Shown here one piece after another: positions 45,898 through 55,736 of a stretch of 64,000 bases of DNA. The stretch covers positions 1-64,000 of the forward strand of contig NW_024609950.1 of NCBI RefSeq assembly GCF_016920785.2. Reading direction: 5' to 3'. Both the position numbers and the translations under genes were made by a program. The stretch's first letter is position 1. Every line of letters starts with the position of its first letter. Origin of the DNA: Ixodes scapularis. Lineage: Eukaryota; Arthropoda; Arachnida; Ixodida; Ixodidae. The notes below the pieces were generated by a model that saw nothing but the letters and a program-made list of their open reading frames with translations, made no database searches and had not been told where the DNA came from.

Positions 45898-48800
45898 ATG
45901 TTCCAGTGTGCTGCCGTTGGCTGCCGTGTTGTTTCCGCGTTCCCTGCGGGTTTGTTAGAATATGGTACACGCTTGGGTTGCGTACCGGAGTGCTCAGCGC
46001 ATGCTTTAAAGTCTGGAGGTAGCTTTCATAGCTTTCCTGCCGAAAAAGAAACTGAAATCGCAGTGGAAAGGTTAAGAGTAGAGAAGAAGTTGACTGCGCA
46101 CGACGTGTATTCTCACGCGATGCCTTCCAAGCAAACTACGCTACTGGACGAGGTATGTACGCGCGTAAATCACGCTTCCATCGACATCCGTTCAAACCGT
46201 ACATTGTATTTCATAGGTAGTGGATATTCTTCCGGCAGCCGGTAGAACTAACCGGGTGAAAAACAACAAAGCTGCCGATAGTTGTTGCCATTGGGTTTCG
46301 TATAAAAGGAATAGTCAAAGCGTGCATTTGAAGGTGCGTGAGTAGCTCAGTGGAAAGTTGTCCGCGTCATATGCGTTGGGTCGCGGGTTCAAATCCCCTG
46401 GAAACCAAACTTTTTTTTTTTTTTTTTTTAAACGTTTGGCAATATTTTTTTTTTTTTTTTTTACAATAATTATTGCCCTTTGAAACTCTCGGCAGTTCTT
46501 TTCCCGAGTGTTGTGCCCGGCTGCCGGCACAACCACTTTCATAACAGGGCCCAAGAGGAGGTTCTTGAAAACGCCGTTCCGTCGGAGAACCTTCCGAAGG
46601 GATCACACGACAAGGTCGTGAGGCTTCGGAAGCCACCGAGAGGTACTGCTATCATTTCATCTCTATTTTATTCCAGGCTAGCTTTGCAAATGAGCGTATG
46701 ACTAAGGCCTCATCGTGCAGAACGCATTGATATTTCATTGTGAACCTTCGAATAACCGATAAATTTAACTGAAAAAGACAACTTGTACGTTTAATGCCAA
46801 TATGCAGTCTAATTAGCAACATTCTACATTATAACGCTCGCCGTCGTGTTCTGTATTTTGGCATTTCAAGGAAAACATAATGTAATGACTATTTTGGTTG
46901 ATGTTTTGGTGAAACTTCCACAGGTAACAGGGCAGCATCCGACACGAGCTGCTTGCCTCCTGGTGCTGCAGCATCAACACAGCACCTCCTGACTGCTTTC
47001 GAGAATGTGCAACAGACTGTGAGTTTATTACTAGGTCACCTCCTCACACTCAATGACGGCTTGCCAAGTTACTGTCTCTTTGTATGTCAGAGGCTGTTCT
47101 TGTGTAATACAGAAGTGTTGAAAAGCTAGGCTAAATGCCACCTTGCCCATTTGAATGGGTTGAATCTGAGAATAACAACCTGCATTTTTATCTGGTACAT
47201 TCCTTGTTTGAGATAGTGTAGTAGTTTTGTAACTATCCCTTGCAAATTACACTAGGTGAGAGCGATGAGACCGTTTCCTGTGATGGGGACAGCGAGGCCA
47301 CTCTCACCTGTGACGAGCATTGCGCGGAGACCAGCAGTCACTGCAGTGACAGTGAAATACAATGCAAGTTTTGTGACCACCGCATGCCAATTTATTGTGA
47401 TTTCGGCATTACAAAACATTTCATTTCCAGCGACTGCCTGAAAAAAAGATTGGTTATACTTGCGGTGTCCAACTCCTAAATTTCCTTCGAAGTATGCTCC
47501 TTGCGCATTTGAACACTTAACCCAGCAGTCTTCCATTGCTGGAAACATTTATGGAAGTTATGCTTTGGTATAGTTGCCACCTATGCTGTTGTATTCATTT
47601 TGTGCGTGTTCTGCCGTTTTCACCTTTAGGGTCATAACATTTTGGCGGAACTTGATGAAAAAGCAGTGTTGGTCAAGCAGAAAGATTCACACTTGGGCAG
47701 GAGGACAAATCTTTATTAAAATAAAGAGCCCCTTACTCGAGAGCCAGGTGAAAAAATAAGTGTTAGGCGTCTGGAGAAGCTTGGTGAATATCGGCCATGG
47801 GGGCCTAGCACCATGGTACCGCATCAGCGGCGTCCGGGGGGGGAGGGGCGAGCCTCTCCTGAGGTGAACAAAGAGGGCTGATAATTAGGACTGAAGGCAT
47901 CAAGGTGATGGTGAGATGCGAGGGCGTGTGGAAAATTCCTGAGCATCTGAGGGCTGTCAGTGTACTCCGAGCAGTTATCGGATCGGGGACGATGCGGGGA
48001 ATCGGATGGGGTAGAGGAGGACGGGGAGCATGGGATAGTTTCAGCTTTCCAAAAAAGAAATTCTACAGTTTCCGGGATAGTGGCAAATACTTTGGTTGCA
48101 CTGTGGGCCGCAAAAAGCTGCTTACAGGCACCATATGACACGGCTGTATTTTGTGTAGCCTCGCTGCAGTCATGGTACATATGAAGGTGAACATAAGACC
48201 ATCAATCACTCCGCACCTGCAGCATCATGAAGCTATGGCCATGGTAGCTTGTTCGCCTTTTGACGCTTCTGGAACTGAGCTGCAGGGCACTATGGCCACT
48301 GCTCCATGGCACTGCCAGTACGGAGTGGTTGGTGATCCGACGTTCACATCCATGTGGGTCATGACTGCACACACACTGTAATGAAATGCTGAAAATGTAA
48401 ATTTCTGTTACATTCTTTTTTTTTTTTTTTTTGTAGGGCCCCACGACTCCCTTTCGAACATCCAAAAGGAATTGCCTGCCCAGGATGCCTGCGTTCAAGT
48501 AGACAGCATGTTGCAGGCGAAGCTAGGGCCCCACGTTCGCTTGGCGAAAGCTAAAAGTGACAGCGAGCTTGCCTCACTAACTGGGGTTGGATCTCTACAA
48601 CTAATGAGAAACATTGTAACAGAGTTCGATAGTGTGCGAGCAAAGCTTTCTTCGAGGAGCTTCCTGCTTTCTTCAGGTGACACTGTGCTCATCACATTGA
48701 TGAAGCTCTATCATGATGTCATTATCAGTTTCCTAGCGTTCCTTTTCAGGATACATAGAACAACGGCGTCTGAGAACGTGAAGATGTCCCTTTGTGTCCT

Positions 48801-49341
48801 GAGTTCGGTTTTAGGGTCAGCCCTGTATGTTCCCTGCGACCAGTCTATTGAGAACAACCTCACAGTTTACTTTAAAAGTTTCCTCGCACGAAAGTTATTC
48901 TGGACTGCACTGAGATCCCCATCCAGCGACCACTTGACCTTGCATCCAGGATACTGATGTACAGTCATTATAAGAAAACCTACACCCTAAAAGTGCTGAT
49001 TGGGTACGCACCAACTGGCATGTTTACGTTCGTGAGCCGTGCTTTTGGGGGACGGACTTCGCATTCTTTTATCACAAAGGAATCGAGTTCTGGAGAGGTG
49101 CTCACCGTACGAGCAGGTAATGGTCGACAAGGGCTTCCTTATTGACAAGCTTTGCGACGAGGCTCTTGTCGAGCTTGTGCAGCCTCCATTTCTGAGGAAC
49201 AAGCAACAGATGACTGAACATGACGCACTCGGGAACCAAGATATCGCACTTGCACGTGTCCACGTGGAACGTGCCATTCAACGACTAAAAGTGTTCAAGA
49301 TTCTGCAGCATCATTTTCCTAAGCACCTGCTTCCTGTTTGA
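45898..49341 (+). pseudogene. ISL2EU transposase (THAP-like, HTH_4, DDE_4)
   Basis: Exon 1 (45,898-46,152) opens with ATG and has PECSAHALKSGGSFHSFP, like the start of a THAP finger, though the second cysteine of the pair is not conserved; a donor GTATGT follows. Candidate middle exons lie at 46,929-47,012 and from 47,255 (after TTACACTAG). The last exon starts after a T-rich tract and TAG at 48,436. It has an HTH_4 domain with TVLITLMKL and IHRTTASENV (about 48,680-48,785), then DDE_4: LDCTEIPIQRP, YSHYKKTYTLKVLIGYAP, FVSRAFGGRTS, VMVDKGF, PPFLRNKQQMT and HVERAIQRLKVFKIL. The catalytic D (48,903), D (49,126) and E (49,267) codons are all present. Two frameshifts, near 48,895 and 49,080, break the last exon. 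It would cut and join the element ends. Confidence 0.85.
46333..46429 (+). repeat. tRNA-like pseudogene followed by T run
   Basis: An A box TAGCTCAGTGG (46,343-46,353) and B box GGTTCAAATCC (46,386-46,396) are spaced as in a tRNA. The anticodon-loop-like GTCATAT would put CAT in the anticodon place. The D, anticodon and acceptor stems pair poorly, so this is a tRNA-derived relic or SINE head, not a working tRNA. Poly-T (46,411-46,429) follows as a Pol III stop would. It lies in the first intron of the transposase gene. Confidence 0.6.
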
Positions 49342-50232
49342 CGATGTAATGCAGCTCCTTGCAGGTATCGTAAACCTTTCACTGCCAATTTTTGCAGAAG
49401 ATAAGTTTCTGTAGCTGGCAAGGAAGCCACATGTAAATAGAGTAAATATGCGTATTAGCGGCTTGTATCATCATTTATGCGGGTTCAAACATCGGGAAAA
49501 GTGCTCGCAATGTGATGAAGGCTTTGTGCGGAAAAGGTGCTAGTCTATAAAATGTGTAACAGAAAACTCGGTATGCTGGATGGGATCAGTGCAACTTCAG
49601 ACCAGTTTTGTGCGAGGCTTATGAAATTTTTCTAAAAGCCGGTTAACTTTAACCGCAGTAAAAATTTAATCGCATTTCCTTACGAGGGGAAATTTTAGGT
49701 CACGTGACTGGAAGATTAAGGCAGCAGGGAAACATGGCGGTGCCTTTGTGAGCGAGCACTGCTCGCTTTGGAACTAATATGTCATGTAGCTGCAATATTG
49801 GGCACGGTAGTCAGCAGTGAATATTGCAGGAGGCTTTTGCTTGGCCTTACGTCATTTACGCGCTGTCATCAAGAGATGAAAATGATGGGACAGTATCTCA
49901 ACTAGATTGCACGTATGCTAAATAAATGAGTAAATAGTTAAAAAAATAAGCCTCTAGTTATTATGAATTGGCTCGCGACAAATACACTTGACATCAGTGC
50001 GCCTAGTCTTGATGGGTGCATGGGTAGTCTTGATGACGGCGTGTCAGTTATGATGCGAAGCTATATCCATGCTAAGCGTGTGCTAAAAAATGAGAAATAA
50101 AGAAGTTCATTTCAATTGTGCCTCATTGTTTCTATGCCTGATTTGCCCAAGAGGGTTGCACAGTAGTCGTTTTGCACGGCTTCCATAGCGCACAGTACTG
50201 CAGCACACCTTGGATAAAAACAAAAAAGGAAG
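49342..50232. other. Intergenic part between the convergent ISL2EU genes
   Basis: Non-coding. An AATAAA on the forward strand near 49,918 or 50,095 could serve the transposase transcript. Nothing else seen. Confidence 0.5.
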
Positions 50233-53200
50233 CTAGTTAAATGCCCCCCTTAGCTCAGCGAAAAGATAGTCCACATATATTGACCGTACAGCATGCACAC
50301 ATTCCTCGAAGTGAGCATGATCATACTTCACTTCAACTAGCTTGTAGTCTGTTTCTGAGACATAAGCAAAAAAGTCGCAACTTGCGAGTGCAGTGATACC
50401 CATGCAAACCTGCATCTGCATGTAGTAGACGGACTGGGGCTCTCTAGTTTTTTTTACAGAACGAATTCTAGACGACCTCTGGGCATTCGACTTCCAGAAG
50501 CACCCGCTTTCCCTGACAACATTCACACTCAAACACCACGATCCCATCGGGCGAACTCTCCATAATGGGCATTTGGCCCCATATTATCAGCCCTCCGTTC
50601 TCAATCCTAGGACAATGTCCTTCCTTCACCAGCTTTGATAGGTATTTCTCTTTCGCAGTTCCCTCCTTCTGCTGTCCCCTCTTCATTGACGCTGACTGAA
50701 ATGTGCTGACTTGCAACACTTTGTCAAGGAGACCTCTCAAGTTGTGCGGCCGTGGTTGAGCCTTTAGTGACAGCGCGGGTAAAGAACCCACGGCATATGG
50801 ATGCAGTGGCCATACCCCTCCTGTACAGCATCCAATCAGATGATGAGGCCTGTGCCCTTGTCATGCGCTCAACTTCCGCAATAGCCTCTCGTGTCATTAT
50901 GCGCTTGAGTTGCTCCAGCAGGTTTTCGGTCTCCTCCTCAGGCAGGTCCTGAAGCGCTTCAAGCAGGCTTCAGGGTCGAGGCACAGCTGCTGAAGTGCTG
51001 GCTCCACCTGTCTCTGAAATAGGGGACGTAACTTATGGCACAGGAGTTATAATAGTATACTGGTGGGCATTAGCCTACCTCAGAGCCGTATATGTAGAGA
51101 GTTTGGCCATTTGTTGGGAAGTATAGGAGACCAATGAGGAGGCGCCATTGGCCGAAAGCGGGCTGGGCGTGTTCCAGGGCGTCTTCAGAAATTCGAATGT
51201 GACCAACCAAAAGCCGGAAATAATACCCTGGCGGTGGTGGCGGGAACAAACCTGATAACTGCATTGGAGTAACTCTGGATGGCTGAAAATATGGTACACG
51301 TGATGTACCAATCACGCTCATCAAAAATGATGGTGGAAGAGTGCAAGTAGCGGAACGATCGACATAATCCGTACGTCAAACGCCAAGGGCCGAGAATCTG
51401 CCATTTGAGCGGTCACACACTGTCCGCGCAAAACAGAGTTGAGCGGCGCATTCGTTTCTTACATCGTTCTCGATAATCATGATCAAAACAACACGTGAGC
51501 CTATTTTCAACCACCAAGAGTTACTACACTTCACTCTTACGTACTTATTAAAACCATATACGAACACAGACTTTCGATCAGAACTGTTTCTCGCTATCAC
51601 CGCTAGGGGATTCTTTTCGGCTTCTGGTTGGTGAAGAGAGCATGGCAAGCCCTCTTTCCGAGTCTGCCGCACGCCCTGGCTCTGCCTGCGCCTCCCATTG
51701 ACCAAACTCTCTACATATACGGCTCTGGCCTACCTTAGCCCCATTGTGGAACAGTGCCTAGAGTCACAAGATCACAACTGGGATAACCTTCACATGTTAC
51801 GGCATTGCACTTTACTAGTTTCGCCATAGAAAAAGGCATGACTGCACCTTGTAATGAGTTAGGTATGTTTAAACAAGAGATTGGGAGAAAAGTCTTTGCA
51901 AAAAAAAACGAGATTTACCTTTTCGTGTTCTCTTCCTTTTGTGAATAGCGACAGGACAGATGTGCGGAAGGCCTTCCATAAGTCTGTCCATGACACAACG
52001 CTCGACGGCTGGCAAGGCAGGTCGCTTGAACTGTAATAGTTTGCAGGTACATTCAATTAAATGTGTTGTTCACCTTCGTGACTCTTGAGATCCAGAGAAC
52101 AATTAGTAATTCACCAAGTCTTAGATAGAGCATCATGTTTTAATTTCCACGAGCCACAAACACCCCTTATCTAGGTTAATGTTAAACTCATATAGCTGAT
52201 GGCATCAAAGATTGTGATTGGTCAGAGATGTAGGAAATCTCTTTTAAAAACAAAAAAAACAATGGCAACGCTTTGTCGCCATGACTGCCACTCAGCAGCG
52301 GAATACACTGTAGAGGCGCAGGGCGCAGTGGCTAGCAGACGACAGCCGCTTGCGGCCACAGTTTAAGGGTAAACATGTAGCCAATTGGCCAGCCACTTTT
52401 CTACCACCAATTGGCCACGCCAAGCTGGCATCTTTCATCAGGAAGGGATCCTGTTTGCTTGGTTTAGTAAATTTCATTACGCCGAACAATTTGTTTCCAA
52501 GCAATGCACGTTTCAAGAAACTTTTTTTGCTATGTTTCGCTACGTTCACCGCAGTTGAAGCTCAGCACAAAAATTTAAACCAGTCTAAACATAATTGGCA
52601 CGAAAATATTTAAAACAGACTATCCACTAATACCCTAATGCGCCTGGCTATCTGTGATTTGTCTGTATGGAACACTGAGAGACCAGCAGCCAGGACAAGG
52701 CTCTTGGAGAGAGGCCCATACCAGAACTGGGCACCGGCTTCCAAGACAACGGAAGTTGCTCACCAGTATTTCTGGAGACAAGTCAATGGTGTCCAAAGGG
52801 GTCTTTGTTTGGTTAGGGTACCTAGAGGCGTCTCTGAGCAACCGCACCCCACATTCTACCCTCAACTTAAATGCGGCTTGGACACAACCACCCTGGCTGG
52901 AATAACGGTCAGGGTAGCTGCCTGGTTCATTATTCGGAGTCGGACTGGCATTGTTGCCTTTGTCTAGCCCTGATGTTGTCCGAGACAGGCTTGCAATAAA
53001 GGTAGACAATGGAGTATCGGGAAGCGATCTGCAGGGCCATTTTTCTGCCTTTAGTATGGTTGGAGGTCCCTTTTGTTGTGAGCGACTTGTCTCCAGCTAC
53101 TCGAGCATTTTCCAGAAACTTCAGCAGCTAGCTCCAGCTGTTTGCATATTCCTTAACATGGCAGCCAAGTTCTAGTTTCAGGCGTACTTTCCAAGTGCCA

Positions 53201-54416
53201 GCCCAGGCTGTCGCCAGCTGGCTGGGCGCATTCTGGCCCCGAGCTAAACGTAACTGAACTCTGCACGGCGATCATGCGCTGTCAATCCGACCAGCAATGC
53301 ACTTGTTATAAAAGCATGCATACACTATTGAAGGCTACCATTATTTTTAAACAAGCATTATATCTACCTACATGCAGGGTACAGATGTTATAAATCTGCA
53401 CTGGCATTTCAAGATAGCGGGACTTCAAAAAAAATATGCACATATTCGCTGTGCACAGCACTCACCTTTGGGCAGAAGGGGATCTCCATGAGAGACCTCA
53501 CTGCATACTTGGTCTTGACGACATCCTTCGCATGCTGGCCCCAAGCCTGCGGCAAGTCTGTGCTTGACAACTGGAAGCTCTTGCATCCTGTTGGTTTTCA
53601 GCAGGACAGCAGTGCAGTGCTTGCATTCGCTTGACTTTCTGGGGGCAGCACAAACACACATCTGTTATATCTCTTGCATTCTACACCACTTCTACAACAC
53701 CTCGTAGATTTCCTCACTTAAATCAGTTCTTAACTACGGAATGCCTAGGCAGTGCAACATTTCATAACAAAACTACCTTGCAGATTAAGAGAACGATGAA
53801 GGAACTGATGTCGTCTAATAAAACGTGGTTTATCGCCTAACCCCTCTCGTTAAAAAAAAACGCAGTGGAAACGTGCATTCTTGCCCTGCAGGGCACGTGC
53901 AGCACAGAGAGACAATCTCCCCTTTGTTCAGAGTGAGATGCACTGTATGCGGATCGCTGTGCAGAGCGCAGGACTGGAGGACGTATCCGACGATGCGGAC
54001 GCTGTCAGCCGTCAGCTCCGGGGCGACGCTGCACTCTATCACATGATCGGACTTCGATACGTCTTCGCCTTCAACGAGGCATCTCTTGCTCTCGCCGATA
54101 TGGCTGATTGTTGTTGCAAGTGACAAGGACACTGAAAAGCAATGCGCGAGTTCCGCGAGTACGGTTTCTCCAACCTAGGAAGCGCACAAACATCGCCACA
54201 CCGCGTCAATCACGCACGACCTGGCACGCGCAGCCGGAGCGACGCGGCCAATCGCTAGCGGCTAGACGTGGGTTGGTTTTTGCTTCGAACGAGATAGCGG
54301 CGACATTTAAAGCAAAGCGAGACAAGCAGGGACTAATGCTACCCCCCCTGCAGATGCTTTTCGAGCAGATAACTATTCCACATACCTTTCACGAGCCTCA
54401 AGTCTTCGTCCTCCAT
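50233..54416 (-). pseudogene. ISL2EU SWIM-YqaJ nuclease-like protein
   Basis: Four exons on the reverse strand with matching splice phases: 54,386-54,416 (ATG start), 53,885-54,131, 53,466-53,638 and 50,233-51,013. Exons 2 and 3 together make a SWIM zinc finger, with CTCPAG before and SSECKH after a GC-type donor. Exon 3 continues to TDLPQAWGQ after a one-base frameshift. Exon 4 holds the YqaJ-like domain: WMLYRRGMATAS, SPDGIVVFECECC, LLEVECPE and YYMQMQVCMG, with the stop at 50,233. YqaJ enzymes are restriction-fold exonucleases with D...E-x-K catalytic residues; here D and E are present but K reads E. At least three further frameshifts lie in exon 4, so this copy is dead. Its role in transposition is not established. 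Confidence 0.8.
51081..51727. mobile_element. Non-autonomous hAT element with 8-bp duplication
   Basis: Inverted ends CAGAGCCGTATATGTAGAGA pair perfectly over 26 bases. The 8-bp duplication GCCTACCT is exact at 51,073-51,080 and 51,728-51,735. CAG-G-type ends and 8-bp duplications define hAT. No transposase frame is present in its 647 bp. It lies in intron 3 of the nuclease gene, so it postdates the ISL2EU insertion or came with it. Confidence 0.93.
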
Positions 54417-54508
54417 GGCTGAACGAATACTAGCGGCGGAATTGTTATTCCCGCAAAATAGTTGCGACGGCGGCCGCTAGCCAGCGCCACCATTCGATCT
54501 CCTCCCCA

Positions 54509-55440
54509 ATACTTGAGCCATAGCTGCCAGAGCAACTCCTAATTTGGGTATTTCAGACACGCCAAAGTTTGGCGTTTCTCTGGTTCGCCACAGGAGTGCC
54601 GAAGTAGTGCTATACTTAGGCCAGAACTGCCAGAGCAACGCCCATTTTGGGTATTTCGGACATGCCAAAGTTCGGTGTTGCTCTGGTTCGCCAAAGGAGC
54701 GCAAAAGTTGGTGCCATACTTCAGCCATAACTACCATAGTAAATTCTAATTTGGGAATTCGGGGCATACAAAAGTTTGGCATTGCTCTGGTCCGGCAGAG
54801 GAGCGCAAAAGTTGGTGCCATACTTTATCCACAATTGCCATAGTAAATTTTAATTTGGGAATTCGGGGCATATCAAAGTTTAGCATTGCTGGTCCGGCAG
54901 AAGAACACCAAAGTTGGTGCCATACTTGAGCCATTATAAATCCCAATTTGGGAATTCGGGGACAAAAAGTAGGCTTCTCTCTGGTCCGCCATAAAGTGCC
55001 AAAGCAAGCCCAGAGGCATGCCAAAGTTTGGTATTTCTACGGTTTGCCCCAGGAGTGCCAAAAGAGCCATACCTGAGCCAAAGCTGCCAGTCAATCCTAA
55101 TTTGGGGGTTCAGGAGCATAAGAGTTAGCTCCTCTCTGGCTCCCCACTGGATTGTCTAACATGTGCCAAAAATGCCACAGAAAGCCCAGAGGCATGCCAA
55201 AGTTTTGTTTTTCTCTGTTTAGCCACTGGAGTGCATAAAAAAGTGACATGGATGAGCCAAGGCAAGATTGCTGAAAATGCCAGACTTCTGCCACATAAAC
55301 CTGAAATAGCACCCACACACCATACCAAAATATGATTTTTGGAATACTAGACCCAAGCCAAAGTTGGTAAAGTAGGCATCTCTGAAAATTACTTAAAACT
55401 ACCAATTTATGCCAATTTAACAATTTTGGCTGCATCAATT
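54509..55440. repeat. Minisatellite of about 104-bp units, right part
   Basis: Continues the array of 44,990-45,840 in the same orientation, with GCCAAAGTTTGG-type units near 54,551, 54,664 and 55,019. Units become more diverged and irregular towards 55,440. The reverse strand again gives repetitive peptide frames that are by-products. Confidence 0.85.
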
Positions 55441-55729
55441 GGATTGTTATTACATATAGACTGTTTCACCTTACAATAATGTGAAGTTGATGGACTGCAT
55501 TGACATGGGTGTGGGGGGGAGGGGGGCATAATCATGCAATAACTTCACCATGCTGGTCTGCCTGGGATAGCTCACAGCATCCACTGCAGATCATTGTAAA
55601 GTTAGAAGGAGTATAGCTTTTATTCCTGCATTAAACGATACATCACCACTAGTTAAAACCCATTGAAATAAGAACACCTCCACCAGTGGTGCTAAAAAAG
55701 GGCAAAAACGAAAGACTGTGGTCACGGGT

Positions 55730-55735
55730 TTTATT
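55730..55735 (-). terminator. Polyadenylation signal of the DUF4806-like gene
   Basis: On the reverse strand AATAAA begins two bases after the TAA stop at 55,737-55,739. A very short 3' UTR would result. Confidence 0.55.
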
Positions 55736-55736
55736 C

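Larger units (their letters stand above)
45841..54508. mobile_element. ISL2EU-type DNA transposon, 8.7 kb
   Basis: The left end TGGCGAGGAGATCGAA and the right end, reversed, TGGGGAGGAGATCGAA match at 15 of 16 bases, with a weaker match for another dozen. A 2-bp AT duplication lies at 45,839-45,840 and 54,509-54,510. Removing the element restores an uninterrupted minisatellite unit. Inside are a forward-strand THAP-like/HTH/DDE_4 transposase gene and a reverse-strand SWIM-YqaJ gene, convergent across about 890 bases. This pairing, these ends and the AT duplication are what is known of the ISL2EU superfamily. Both genes carry frameshifts, so this copy is probably immobile. Confidence 0.85.

Noticed and set aside
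46333..46409. Working tRNA-Met gene
   Set aside because: A and B boxes and a CAT-like loop are present, but D, anticodon and acceptor stems do not pair.
34076..54508. THAP relic at 34 kb as part of the ISL2EU transposon
   Set aside because: It is 11 kb outside the element's clear ends and on its own; no joint structure is seen.
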